From NCBI GenBank assembly GCA_011009095.1, contig VTPC01003819.1:8548-72547 (forward strand): a DNA stretch of 64,000 bases. The letters are read 5' to 3'. The DNA is from Ignelater luminosus (taxonomy: Eukaryota > Arthropoda > Insecta > Coleoptera > Elateridae). Under the pieces are notes generated by a model. The model worked only from the letters and a program-made list of their open reading frames with translations. It did no database searches and was not told the origin of the DNA. A program made the translations under genes and the position numbers. Positions within the stretch are counted from its first letter, which is position 1; the number at the start of each line of letters is the position of its first letter. Shown piece by piece: positions 54,916 through 64,000 of the stretch.

Positions 54916-56485
54916 TGTAACGGGAAAATGCCCAAAAGTATGCACAAGTCCCGTATAAGCCAAATATCGATAGATGTTCAAGCCCATAGCTCATGTCGAA
55001 GACGGGAGTAGGTTCCAAAATAGTAAATAACCCAGGCTTTGATGATCTTACCTGAGCCTAAAACTTAGCTTTTAGCTGAAAAGCCTAAAAGAGATACCAA
55101 AAGGGCGCCAGGAGACAGTGCCACACAAAACGATGTAATTCATCGACCTATACCCACACCGACGAACACGCTGTATATAGGGTCCACCCAAAATACCACC
55201 CTGTAGATAAACACTTCAAAATCGTGTGCGGAGACTAAATTGTATTCTCTTTTACTTACCAAGGAACCTTTGTTGGTTCCGCTACTTAAAATAAAATAAA
55301 CTTAATAAATCTCCAGCTTCTCTCTCGTTTCTCAAAACTATAAACAAAGCTTTATTCACAAAATCAAATATTATGCGGGTTGCTAGAAGCCAAGGTCCAT
55401 CATCAATTACGAGAAGGCATGGTTTCAACCACAATAAATTTTTAAACACTTAACTTCCACAAACACAAAACTTTAATTTTCTCAATAACGAAGAGAATAC
55501 CAGATCTCTCGATGGACACTGAAAATGGGATATTGATTCCATCAGCCAGGGAGTATGACGAAGATAGCGGAGTCAAAGAACACCAGGTACATAACGGAGA
55601 TTTTCGTAATGACTAAACCAAAACTCAAGAAGAAAGTGGGACTAAATAATTTCCAAATAACTGGCTCGACACGGTTACTTCTTTACACGATCCTTCTAAT
55701 GAAGACAGGGACGATGAGCTTGTCGTTCATCTCCACATACTAGTAAAAATACAGGTAACACCTTTCAGCATATGAATTTTTAAGTTCGTCCGCACAATGA
55801 TACGTCAATATTTTAATCCTCAAAGAGGCCTCCCTTGAGGATTAACTCAAAATGCAAATTAATGCCCATAAACCAAATAGAAAACCAAAGCAAACTCACG
55901 GCCACTAAAATGTCGAAATTAACCGTGCGCTACACTTAAAGATCGAAACAAAATGCGAGAAGCACCGGGTCCGCTTGGACCCGGGGGGGGTCGCGGTGAA
56001 CACCCGCGTTCCACGGTGTCCAGATTTCGACTCCCCGAGAAAATCACAAAGTACCAACGCAACCCTTATTCTCTCTACGTCTCCTGTCACGCAGCTTGCG
56101 CTTACCGGAGTAGGGTTGGGAAGCCAGATGCACGACCTAACAGGTCAAAATGCTAGTATTCTTATGAGGCGATGAAAAATTCCACTCCCTAGATTTTCAG
56201 CCTGAACCTGACTTAACAAAGACCGTGTGGCTCCAGCATTCGCGACTAAGATTCCAGGAATCTTTTATTTACATCTGGATCTTGATATTGGAAAAATAAC
56301 AAAAGGCACGTCCGCTGGAGCCCAGAAGTCGAGACCACAAAGTTATCAATTCTTTAAAATAAAATTTTAACAAACATCCGTTCATAGAATGAAATAATTT
56401 AAATATTACGCGTCAGAAAAACAAATATGTGAACGAAATTGAAAGACAAGAGCGGATTTAGTGCGAATTTTAAAATAACGTTACA
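54916..56485. mobile_element. Solo LTR (1570 bp) with perfect GTGC target duplication
   Basis: Begins TGTAACGGGAAAATGCCC and ends TAACGTTACA, so TGTAACG/CGTTACA form a perfect 7-bp inverted terminal repeat in the TG...CA style of LTRs. GTGC lies immediately outside both ends (54912-54915, 56486-56489), a 4-bp target duplication as in Ty3/gypsy. GC content rises around 55940-56130, where ACCGGGTCCGC...GGACCCGGG forms a hairpin. Open frames inside (e.g. 55953-56175) match no retroelement protein. No internal domain or second LTR was seen, hence solo LTR. The length is large for an LTR but within the known range. Confidence 0.82.
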
Positions 56486-56789
56486 GTGCGTATTAAGAGC
56501 ATGTTAATATTAAAGATATTTTCTCAAGAATGTGATGTGATGGCGAAATTTGGAAAGTAGTGGAAGAATTAACATACTAAAGCAGACACGGGACACCTAA
56601 TAGAATATAAGAAAAAAAGTCATGTTGACCAGTGGTATCACTTTATAATAGGTATAACAGTTGCTATCAGAATTTATGTTCGTTTTTGCTTTTTGAGTTT
56701 TATGTACTCTGTTTTGATTTAATAATTAATACATTTTATATCTGTTATGGTCAATGTTACCTCTTTAACTGTAACATATCTAATAAAAG

Positions 56790-57304
56790 CAGGGTTGGCC
56801 TGATTTAAATCAAATGATTTTTTAAAAAAAACCATTGATTTAAATCATTTTTATTTTTATACTTATTAATCGTTCTTTTTTAATTAGTATAAATATAATT
56901 CATGTTTTCTAACTTTTAAATGTATTTTAAATTAAAATAAATCTTGGACACTTCGACTATAATAAAATAAAAATAAAACTTTTAGAGCTCCAATCTTTTA
57001 TAGGTTTACATCCACTGCAAATATGGACAGGATAGACAAGAATATTACTGTTTAGCCATGCATTTTCCAACTCGCTGATGCATGTATTTTTGAATGTTTT
57101 ACAGTTATGGCCTTTTGGATGTGAGAAATTTAAGAACACTTTATTAAATCACATAGATATAATTAAATGTCATAATTTTTACTTTCGGACAGTTTTATTT
57201 CAATCTAATTAAGAATACACAAAAAAATAAAAAAAAACATGATTTTTTTAAAAAAATTACTGATTTTTGATTTTTTAAAAAAAATCGATTTTTTTCCAAC
57301 CCTG
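56790..57304. mobile_element. MITE with CAGGGTTGG ends and TTTAAATCA-rich subterminal repeats
   Basis: CAGGGTTGG at the left and CCAACCCTG at the right are inverted. Subterminal AT-rich repeats (GATTTAAATCA, GATTTTTTAAAAAAAA) occur near both ends. A - strand frame at 56957-57139 (FLNFSHPKGHNCKTFKNTCI, SELENAWLNSNIL) may be a transposase or zinc-finger fragment, not identified. hAT-type ends can look like this, but no clear 8-bp target duplication was found. Confidence 0.6.
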
Positions 57305-57362
57305 CATAATTGTAATTAAATAAACCATTTAGGTGTTTCATAAATTATATTATTGAAAAATA

Positions 57363-57621
57363 CAGCGCGACCAACCTCAGAAAAGCCCCGGAAAATATGC
57401 GAACTAATTTCTATAACAAACAACGTCGACCAATCAGAAGCGTAATTTTACTTGAGTACATTAACTGACAAAAGGTTGCTGTAAATCTATTACATGTTAT
57501 TGGTGGTGTTTAGTTTTATTTAAACTTCCCGCCGGAAGATTTTTGGATGCGAGTGTGCTTGGTCAACATGTAGCTCCCCCGTACACGCCCCCTCAGGCCT
57601 TTTCTGAGGTTGGTCGAGCTG
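57363..57621. mobile_element. MITE, copy B of the 20509-20766 family
   Basis: CAGCGCGACCAACCTCAGAA at the left and the mirrored TTCTGAGGTTGGTCGAGCTG at the right, flanked by TA (57361-57362, 57622-57623). It aligns end to end in the same orientation with copy A, at near-identical length. Confidence 0.9.
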
Positions 57622-57623
57622 TA

Positions 57624-58896
57624 TATTAATCTTCTAACCTAAAAATGAAACACAAAACTTTCTTGAAGCAGAATAAATTTAAAAATCTTGATAGAATATC
57701 TAATTGTTTGGTATGAAATTAATCAAAACAGAAAAAATTATTAGCGATGGGATTATTTGAATGAAAATTAACCGATTATCCGGTTATTAAAATAAACTGT
57801 GTAATTCGGTTTTTACTTTTCTTTCAAGTTCAAGTATTCGAATGATAGATAATCTGATGCCTGATTTTTGTTGCATTAGATATTAGTTTCTTACATGACA
57901 AAGATGTTTTAATTTAATTATATTAATGTTTCACATTGTAGCTAATATGCCATTTAAATTATCATACAGCTTTGAAGATTACTGAAGACAACCTGAACAA
58001 AATTTATCAGGTGCAAGCAGAAAAGAAACTCGCGAGTTATAATTTGAACTGGCGTTATTCCATTATTCGAATGATCATTCAAGTAAATATGCGGTTATCA
58101 ATATCATTCGAACACCAATAATCTGGTTATCAAAATCATTTGGTTATTCTCATCACTAAAAATTACTACACAATTATACCCAAAAAAAACACAAAGTTAA
58201 TATTTAGCTGTTTTTGGTCATATTTCTGACCAGCTCAAAAAGCTAATAATAAATTGACATTATTATTTTAACAAGAAATCCAATATAATTCTCTTCACCA
58301 ATGGTGATATGTTGCTTTTTGGAAACTCCATTTATACATAAAGACAATGTAAAGGCTTGAAAGCTATCAAATAAAGGACAGTAGCTGTAAAATAAAACTT
58401 AAGGAAGAAAAATGCAACGTGTTGGTGATAGGATCCAAGCAAGATGAAGTTCTGCATATGCTTGCCCTTTATAAAAGGACTTAAAGATTTACAATTAGTA
58501 GAAAACTAAAATGAAGTTATGTGGGTCATATGGCAAAGTTGATGCAAAAGACCACTGGGTCAGTATAATCATGCACTGGATACCCACTAATGGTATAAGA
58601 AATAGGATGAGTTGTTGCTTATTGGACACAAAAAGTTGTACAAAGTAGAGATTCATACACTATTAGAGTGTACTGTACTCTATGCTAGGAATATGCAGAG
58701 TAGACCAATTTTAGAAATAAGTCATGTCAGCTGAGCAACAAAGAATATTCAGTGACGGTACTTGTATATTTTATGTAATGCACCCGTAATACTGCTTTTC
58801 TGCTTTTTATTTGTTTAACTCTGCCCCATATACTTTTCCCCTGAAGATATTTCTACTATTTTATATTACCATGAATAATTCAACAACGATCTAAAA
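57624..58896. other. Repeat-like AT-rich sequence, no gene recognised
   Basis: Short motifs such as CGGTTATC and ATTCGAATGAT recur between 57770 and 58150, suggesting decayed repeat DNA. Nothing coding was identified. Confidence 0.4.
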
Positions 58897-59296
58897 NNNN
58901 NNNNNNNNNNNNNNNNNNNNNNNNNNNNNNNNNNNNNNNNNNNNNNNNNNNNNNNNNNNNNNNNNNNNNNNNNNNNNNNNNNNNNNNNNNNNNNNNNNNN
59001 NNNNNNNNNNNNNNNNNNNNNNNNNNNNNNNNNNNNNNNNNNNNNNNNNNNNNNNNNNNNNNNNNNNNNNNNNNNNNNNNNNNNNNNNNNNNNNNNNNNN
59101 NNNNNNNNNNNNNNNNNNNNNNNNNNNNNNNNNNNNNNNNNNNNNNNNNNNNNNNNNNNNNNNNNNNNNNNNNNNNNNNNNNNNNNNNNNNNNNNNNNNN
59201 NNNNNNNNNNNNNNNNNNNNNNNNNNNNNNNNNNNNNNNNNNNNNNNNNNNNNNNNNNNNNNNNNNNNNNNNNNNNNNNNNNNNNNNNNNNNNNNN
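58897..59296. other. Assembly gap (400 N)
   Basis: Run of N, probably nominal length, in repeat-like sequence. Confidence 0.99.
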
Positions 59297-60082
59297 AAAA
59301 TCGATGTTCTATTAAATTTTAAAAATGTTCTAATCGACATCTATTTTAAAGAAAAAAAGGAAAATAACTATTTTTGTAATAAGTTGTGAAATGGTAATGT
59401 TTTATGTACCAGAGCTTGTTGGACAACACATTGTATGCATGACCATTTTGCAAGTGGTGGAAATAAGATTTTTTTCTACAATCGTAGCAAATTTACAAAT
59501 AAATATTTCAAGTGGCAGTTCTAAAAACTATTTTAAAATTGACACTTTCAGTTGACAATATTTAGATTTATTAATGCAATTTCTAGTAAACTGGTAACAA
59601 ATGAAACATGTTTGTTGTCTGGTAATTGTTTATAAACAAAAAAACTAATTTGGTGCTAATCCAATGTTGTGTGTTGTGTTATCAAACTGAAGAAATTAAA
59701 GAAAACTATATAATCCCATCAGATATTGAAAATGCAGCTGAGGCCGCTTTGTTGACATTGATTCCAGAAAAATGTAGGCAAGTAGATATAGGGTCACTAA
59801 AACGTATGGAAACACGCTACCTTCGCTGAAATGTTAAGTAACAGACAAATGAAATTTGGAGAACTTAAAGTAGGTATTTTTTGCCATGTTTGCGAGGGTA
59901 ATTAAAAACAAATCTTCAATTGTTTTTTTGTACAGCCGCCATATTGAATTATTTAAAATAGAACACTCGATATGACCCCATATTTGGATAGGGATTTTCA
60001 AGACAAATTCAATGATATAAGGGTTGCTATAATTATCTAAAAGGTTTTGGGGATGCTCGCTATTCTTTTGTCAGGGGTTTCA

Positions 60083-60345
60083 TTATTAAAAAGTATGGAA
60101 ACACACTGCTCCTGCAAAAATAAAATTTGGAGATCTTAAAGTAGGCATTGTTTTCCATATTTTGCGAAGAGAGTTAAGATCAAATCTTCAATTGTTTTTT
60201 TTTCGTACGAACGCCATCTTGAATTTCTTTAAATGGATCACCCTGTATATGACCCCATATCTCCATAGAGATTTTAAAAGCAAATTCAATAATATAAGGG
60301 TTGCTATACTTATCTTGAAAGGATTTGGAGATAATCGCTATTCAT
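60083..60345 (+). repeat. Inverted repeat unit B (pairs with 60700-60915)
   Basis: TTAAGATCAAATCTTCAATT (about 60174) and CTTATCTTGAAAGGATTTGG (about 60310) are mirrored at 60878-60900 and 60750-60775. A diverged copy in the same orientation precedes it at 59850-60080. Confidence 0.8.
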
Positions 60346-60699
60346 TTGTCAAGGATTTCACTATTAATTTTTATCAAAATCGAATTACCCGTGAAACAGC
60401 AGAGGCAATGCAGCTAACAAAACGATGTGCGATTATTTTATAAGTAATTAAAGGAAAAGAAAACCGTAAAAATCTTGCCCTTAGCCCACTTATTTAAAAT
60501 AATAGATTGATGCTACAGCAAACTAAATTTATGGTGAAATAAGAACAAACAGTGACGAATTGATAATAACAAAAACACAATATGATTTTATAACAAGTGT
60601 TCAAAATGCATTTCGTTAACCTCTTGGAAATAAAACAATCTCTTTTGAAGTTTTTGCAAGGAATTTTGCAAATAATCGGGGGGATCTGCTTGCATTATG

Positions 60700-60915
60700 A
60701 ATCCGTCCTTAAAGTTAAGAAATCCTTGACAAAAGAATAGTGATTATCTCCAAAACCTTTCAAGATAAGTATAGCAACCCTTATATTCTTGAATTCGCTT
60801 TAAAAATCGAAATATGGGTCATATACAGGATGTTCTATTTAAAGAAATCCAAGATGGCGGTCGTACAAAAAAAACAATTGAAGATTTGATCTTAATTCTC
60901 TTCGCAAAACATGGC
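60700..60915 (-). repeat. Inverted repeat unit C (pairs with 60083-60345)
   Basis: CCAAAACCTTTCAAGATAAG and AACAATTGAAGATTTGATCT are reverse complements of unit B. A further copy in the same orientation as C is at 62545-62875. Confidence 0.8.
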
Positions 60916-60920
60916 AAACA

Positions 60921-61391
60921 ATGCCAAGAAATCTTTGTTTGAAAAAATTAAAAAAAGAAAATATAAATTTTTGTACAGATGAAGAAATTTATAAAGAAAA
61001 TTTCATTTCTAGAAATCATCTCAAATCATACCTAGACACAAAGATAAATAACTTATGGCAAGAAAGATGGGATTCATCAACTAAAGGACGAACTACTTTT
61101 AAATTTTTTCCAAAAATTCCTATTACTGTAAATTTTCCAACAGAACACTTATTTTCATTAAATCAAATATGGACAGGACATGGTCCTTTTGGCTGTCACC
61201 TATTACGCATAGGAAAAGATATTAATGGTTACTGCTCAATATGCCCAGAAACCTTAGATTATCCTATTCATCGAATTTATCATTGCCCGAATTAATAGAA
61301 CTTTCAAATACTTGGCCAATTTTATATGAAAATCTACCTGAATCTGCCCCTCCTGAAATTCTAATAAAATTCTTAACAGACGAACAAAATT
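60921..61391 (+). pseudogene. Non-LTR retrotransposon C-terminal fragment (post-RNase H, CCHC-like)
   Basis: The frame 60921-61295 reads NLWQERWDSSTKGRTTFKFF, NQIWTGHGPFGCHLLRIGK and CSICPETLDYPIHRIYHCP, the conserved W.RWD / TGHG / C-x2-C...H...C tail of R1/Jockey-type ORF2 proteins. A one-base shift at the end moves to another frame (ELIELSNTWPILYENLPESA, then a stop at 61391). There is no reverse transcriptase in the window next to it. The fragment is flanked by repeat unit C and a MITE inside the composite insertion. Confidence 0.85.
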
Positions 61392-61486
61392 AACTAACCT
61401 GTACATATCACGCCTTAATTCTTCATTTTTACCTGTTTACAATTACTTACTATTTAAATAATACATTTTGACGATTTCAATATATA

Positions 61487-62195
61487 CAGGGTGTTTCATT
61501 AATAATTGGAAATATTTTAACTGTAGAATCCTGAGCTCAAAATATTAAGATTTAACCCAAATCACTTAGATAAAATGTGGCTCCTTACTGAGTTACAGGG
61601 TGCCTTATTTAAACATTTAAAAACTATTTGTACCCAGTACTTTAAAACTATTTGACGTATCCTTGTCCTACTTGGCAGGAAGTGTAGGTACTGTACACCC
61701 TACTAAATTATGTTAAATAATCGTTTCTGGCTACTACCAGAGGCGTACGATAGGGGCAAGTAAATCGTTGACCCTTCCCAAATTCTACGCCACTGGCGGA
61801 ATTGCCATTTTACCACAATTTTTCGATTCTCCAATATTTTCTATGTAAATAACATACTCTTTATTCATAACGATAGAGTCATTATTTTTCGAGATATTTA
61901 AAGTTAAAAATGAAATGGCATAGTTATTTGATTTTAATGTGTATTAATTATGTCGGTGTTTTTGGGTCATAGGATTGCATTTATTACGCAAATGAAACTT
62001 CAATCCCTATTAGCAACAAAAGATAATGTTATTTATTAAAATTTCTTGAAACGAATAGTTTTTAAATTTTTAAATAAAACACCCTGTAACTCAGTAAGGA
62101 GCCACATTTTATCTAAGTGATTTGGGTTAAATTTTAATATTTTAAGCTCAGGATTCTACAGTTAAAATATTTCCAATTATTAATGAAACACCCTG
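61487..62195. mobile_element. Foldback MITE with ~150 bp arms, CAGGGTGTTTCATTAATAAT ends
   Basis: CAGGGTGTTTCATTAATAAT at the left is mirrored by ATTATTAATGAAACACCCTG at the right, with TA outside both ends (61485-61486, 62196-62197). The arms continue through AAAATGTGGCTCCTTACTGA, then GTTACAGGGTG, and the mirror of both. It is 709 bp and non-coding, nested in the composite insertion. Confidence 0.9.
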
Positions 62196-63390
62196 TATAA
62201 TTATAATTTTAGTTGCTGTAAACTATTGTATTAATAATTTGTTAATTAACCTTAATTATTAACTATTTATTTTAAAGTGTTTTATATTATAAGTGACTTT
62301 TGTGCTCCTGATATACTTTAACGTTCTTTATTAACTATTACTAAATAATCTATTATATTTATTCTATTCTAATTACTGTTATTTATAATTCCAATGTTTT
62401 AATTTTAGTTATAATCCTCTCTGTATATTAGTTATTAATGCATTTACAATACGCCCAATTTGGCATTGTATTCTTTGTTAATCAAAAAAGTATTAAGTTA
62501 AATGCCTACTTTAAGCTCTCCAAATTTCATTTATCTCTCTTATCGCTTTTGCAGGAGCAACCTGTTTCCATACTTTTTAATAGTGAAACTCCTGACAAAA
62601 GAATAGCGAGTATCTCCAAAACCTTTCAAGATAAGTATAGCAACCCATATACCATTGAATTCATCTTAAAAATCACCATCAAATATGGGGTTATATACAG
62701 GGTGTTCTATTTAAGAAAATTCAATATGGCAGCCGTAAGAAAATACAATTGAAGGTTTGTTTTTAATTACCTTCACAAACATGGCAAAAAATACCTACTT
62801 TAAACTCTTAAAATTTCATTTGTCTATTATTTACTGTTTCTGCGGGGGTAGCGTGTTTCTATACTTTTTAGTGACCCCGTATATGAAGCAACTTACAACA
62901 AATTCAATAAAAGGTGCGAGCAGAAAAAGTGATGTTGACATATTTTTTTAAAATACCTTCAATTCTAAAAGCATCATTTATGGAGTAATTACTCCATGCT
63001 TTGAACCACAATCTACGTGAATAAAAGTATTGATATTAGTAAATACACAAACGTTATAGCATTCTTGAAAAGAAAAGCTGAAGGTTACCCACCTAAAAAA
63101 TCAAAAATATCTTCTAAAGATTGTTGGTTGTTGGTATATCCGGGACCTGTTGAAGAGAAGAACTTACATTTCTGAGCATAAAAGAGGTTGAAAAAAATTA
63201 ATATTCCAAATACAAAAACCAAAGTTTCAACACTGTTCACAACCGCCGAGGGAAATATAAATGGAATCAATTTTTTAGAACTGTTTCGCAAATATGCTAA
63301 CCGATGACCTTGTCATGTTGATCACCAAAGCTTTTTCCTTAATTATAGAAATGGGAAATGCAATGTAAAACCTAAAAAAAGTTGCCAGTT

Positions 63391-64000
63391 TTCTAATCCC
63401 ACTTCTCTGTTGGCAGATGTTGAGAATTCTTTAGAAAACAAATGTGTTATCACAAAGAAACTTCTAGGTGAAAAAGGAAAAATATCTGAAAATGAGCCTG
63501 TGAATCCTTCAGACACATTACGGTCATTTTCAATAGATATCCACAAGAAAGTTTATCAGGCATCCTCATCTTCCTTGTCATAACGTTAATTTTGTAATTT
63601 ACATAACTGTATTGTAAATATTTATAATAAACAAACGTTTTTAGTGTAAAACAAGCATTGCAAATGGTTGCCACAGAAATTAATCAATGTTTGCTTTAAC
63701 ATACAATATTTAATAGATGCTGTGCAAGTGTGAATTGCTGCTAGTTCTATTCTCAACAGTCAGTATAAATTTAAAAAAAATAGAATATACCAACGTTCTT
63801 AGACTGTCATTGTCAGGCTGTAGTCTGATACCTGTGACATAGCGAAACATCAGAACATCACTATTTAAGATGGTTATGATTTTATAAATTAAATACTGTC
63901 GTTGTTTGTTGTACACTTAATTAATCTGATTTTATTTACTAATTGGCAACAGCACGCCTAGCATATTTCCCAATGTCAATTATGAGCTGATGGCTTATGA
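63391..64000. other. Right edge of the window
   Basis: The + strand frame to 63583 (ENKCVITKKLLGEKGKISEN, ending in SSSSLS and a stop) may be the tail of the decayed recombinase gene or unrelated. Past 63590 nothing is recognisable. Confidence 0.35.

Larger units (their letters stand above)
59785..62879. mobile_element. Composite 3.1 kb insertion bounded by GGGTCACTAAAA inverted ends
   Basis: The outer ends GGGTCACTAAAACGTATGGA and the mirrored CTATACTTTTTAGTGACCCC lie beside TA (59783-59784, 62880-62881). Inside are a second pair of inverted copies of the same repeat, a retrotransposon C-terminal fragment and a complete 709 bp MITE. The repeat units contain CACCCTGTATATGACCCCAT or variants. 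No transposase code was seen, so mobilisation would have been in trans, or the structure built up stepwise. Confidence 0.7.
59680..63390 (+). pseudogene. Decayed tyrosine-recombinase-like gene (Crypton/DUF3504-type), split by an insertion
   Basis: The frame 59680-59784 gives NYIIPSDIENAAEAALLTLI, then PEKCRQV, like the N-terminus of the tyrosine recombinases common in insect and cnidarian genomes. The frame resumes at 62880 with YEATYNKFNKRCEQKK and, past stops, TTIYVNKSIDISKYTNVIAF and LKRKAEGYPPKKSKISSK, the N-terminal core-binding-like domain. NYRNGKCNVKP near 63340 looks like a later motif of the same family. The break lies exactly at a TA, and removing 59785-62879 joins the two sides in frame. 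No catalytic R-H-R-Y set is visible. The family call rests on pattern memory. Confidence 0.5.

Noticed and set aside
55953..56175. Pro/Gly/Arg-rich open frames at 55953-56175 as a gene
   Set aside because: They lie inside the solo LTR, overlap in two frames, and owe their openness to local GC-rich sequence.
58891..59340. Long - strand frame at 58891-59340
   Set aside because: It consists almost entirely of the assembly gap.

Overview
The window is a piece of a nuclear insect genome. It is AT-rich, its genes are split by mostly 40-100 bp GT-AG introns, and it is loaded with Tc1/mariner, non-LTR, Ty3/gypsy, LTR and foldback/MITE sequence. A beetle or another holometabolous insect would fit, but the species cannot be fixed from the sequence. 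There are three assembly gaps (15006-15405, 41720-41729, 58897-59296).

Two host genes dominate. (1) A complete huntingtin (HTT) orthologue lies on the + strand from 5552 to 26181. I assembled 31 coding exons. Every splice phase matches and the total is 8544 nt, or 2847 codons plus a stop. The N-terminal amphipathic helix is conserved, but the polyglutamine and proline tracts are absent. (2) An RFX-family transcription factor lies on the - strand. Exons for the RFX winged-helix DNA-binding domain, the middle region and the dimerisation domain lie at 48027-43261. A phase-compatible last exon is proposed at 35863-35720. The N-terminal exons were not found. The two genes are convergent.

Layout: 1-4440, two non-LTR retrotransposons tail to tail. 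4830-5150, a MITE just upstream of HTT. 5552-26181, HTT, with three large transposon-filled introns (8222-10529, 14219-16798, 19036-24506). 26182-35719, repeats and AT-rich sequence, part of which may be the RFX 3' UTR. 35720-48027, RFX, whose introns hold several transposons. 48028-54900, MITEs, an array of GGACATCC-like motifs, a deleted mariner and a broken gypsy pol. 54916-56485, a 1.57 kb solo LTR with perfect 4-bp target duplications. 56790-57621, MITEs. 59690-63390, a decayed tyrosine-recombinase gene split by a 3.1 kb composite insertion.

No RNA genes, CRISPR arrays or bacterial-type operons were seen. The most noteworthy items are the intact HTT gene model, a solo LTR carrying perfect heat-shock-element triplets inside an HTT intron, a GC-AG intron in the RFX DNA-binding domain, a mariner copy whose two flanks belong to different repeats, and the recombinase gene split at a TA site. 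I found no convincing new biological system. Most unusual structure here is layered transposon insertion.
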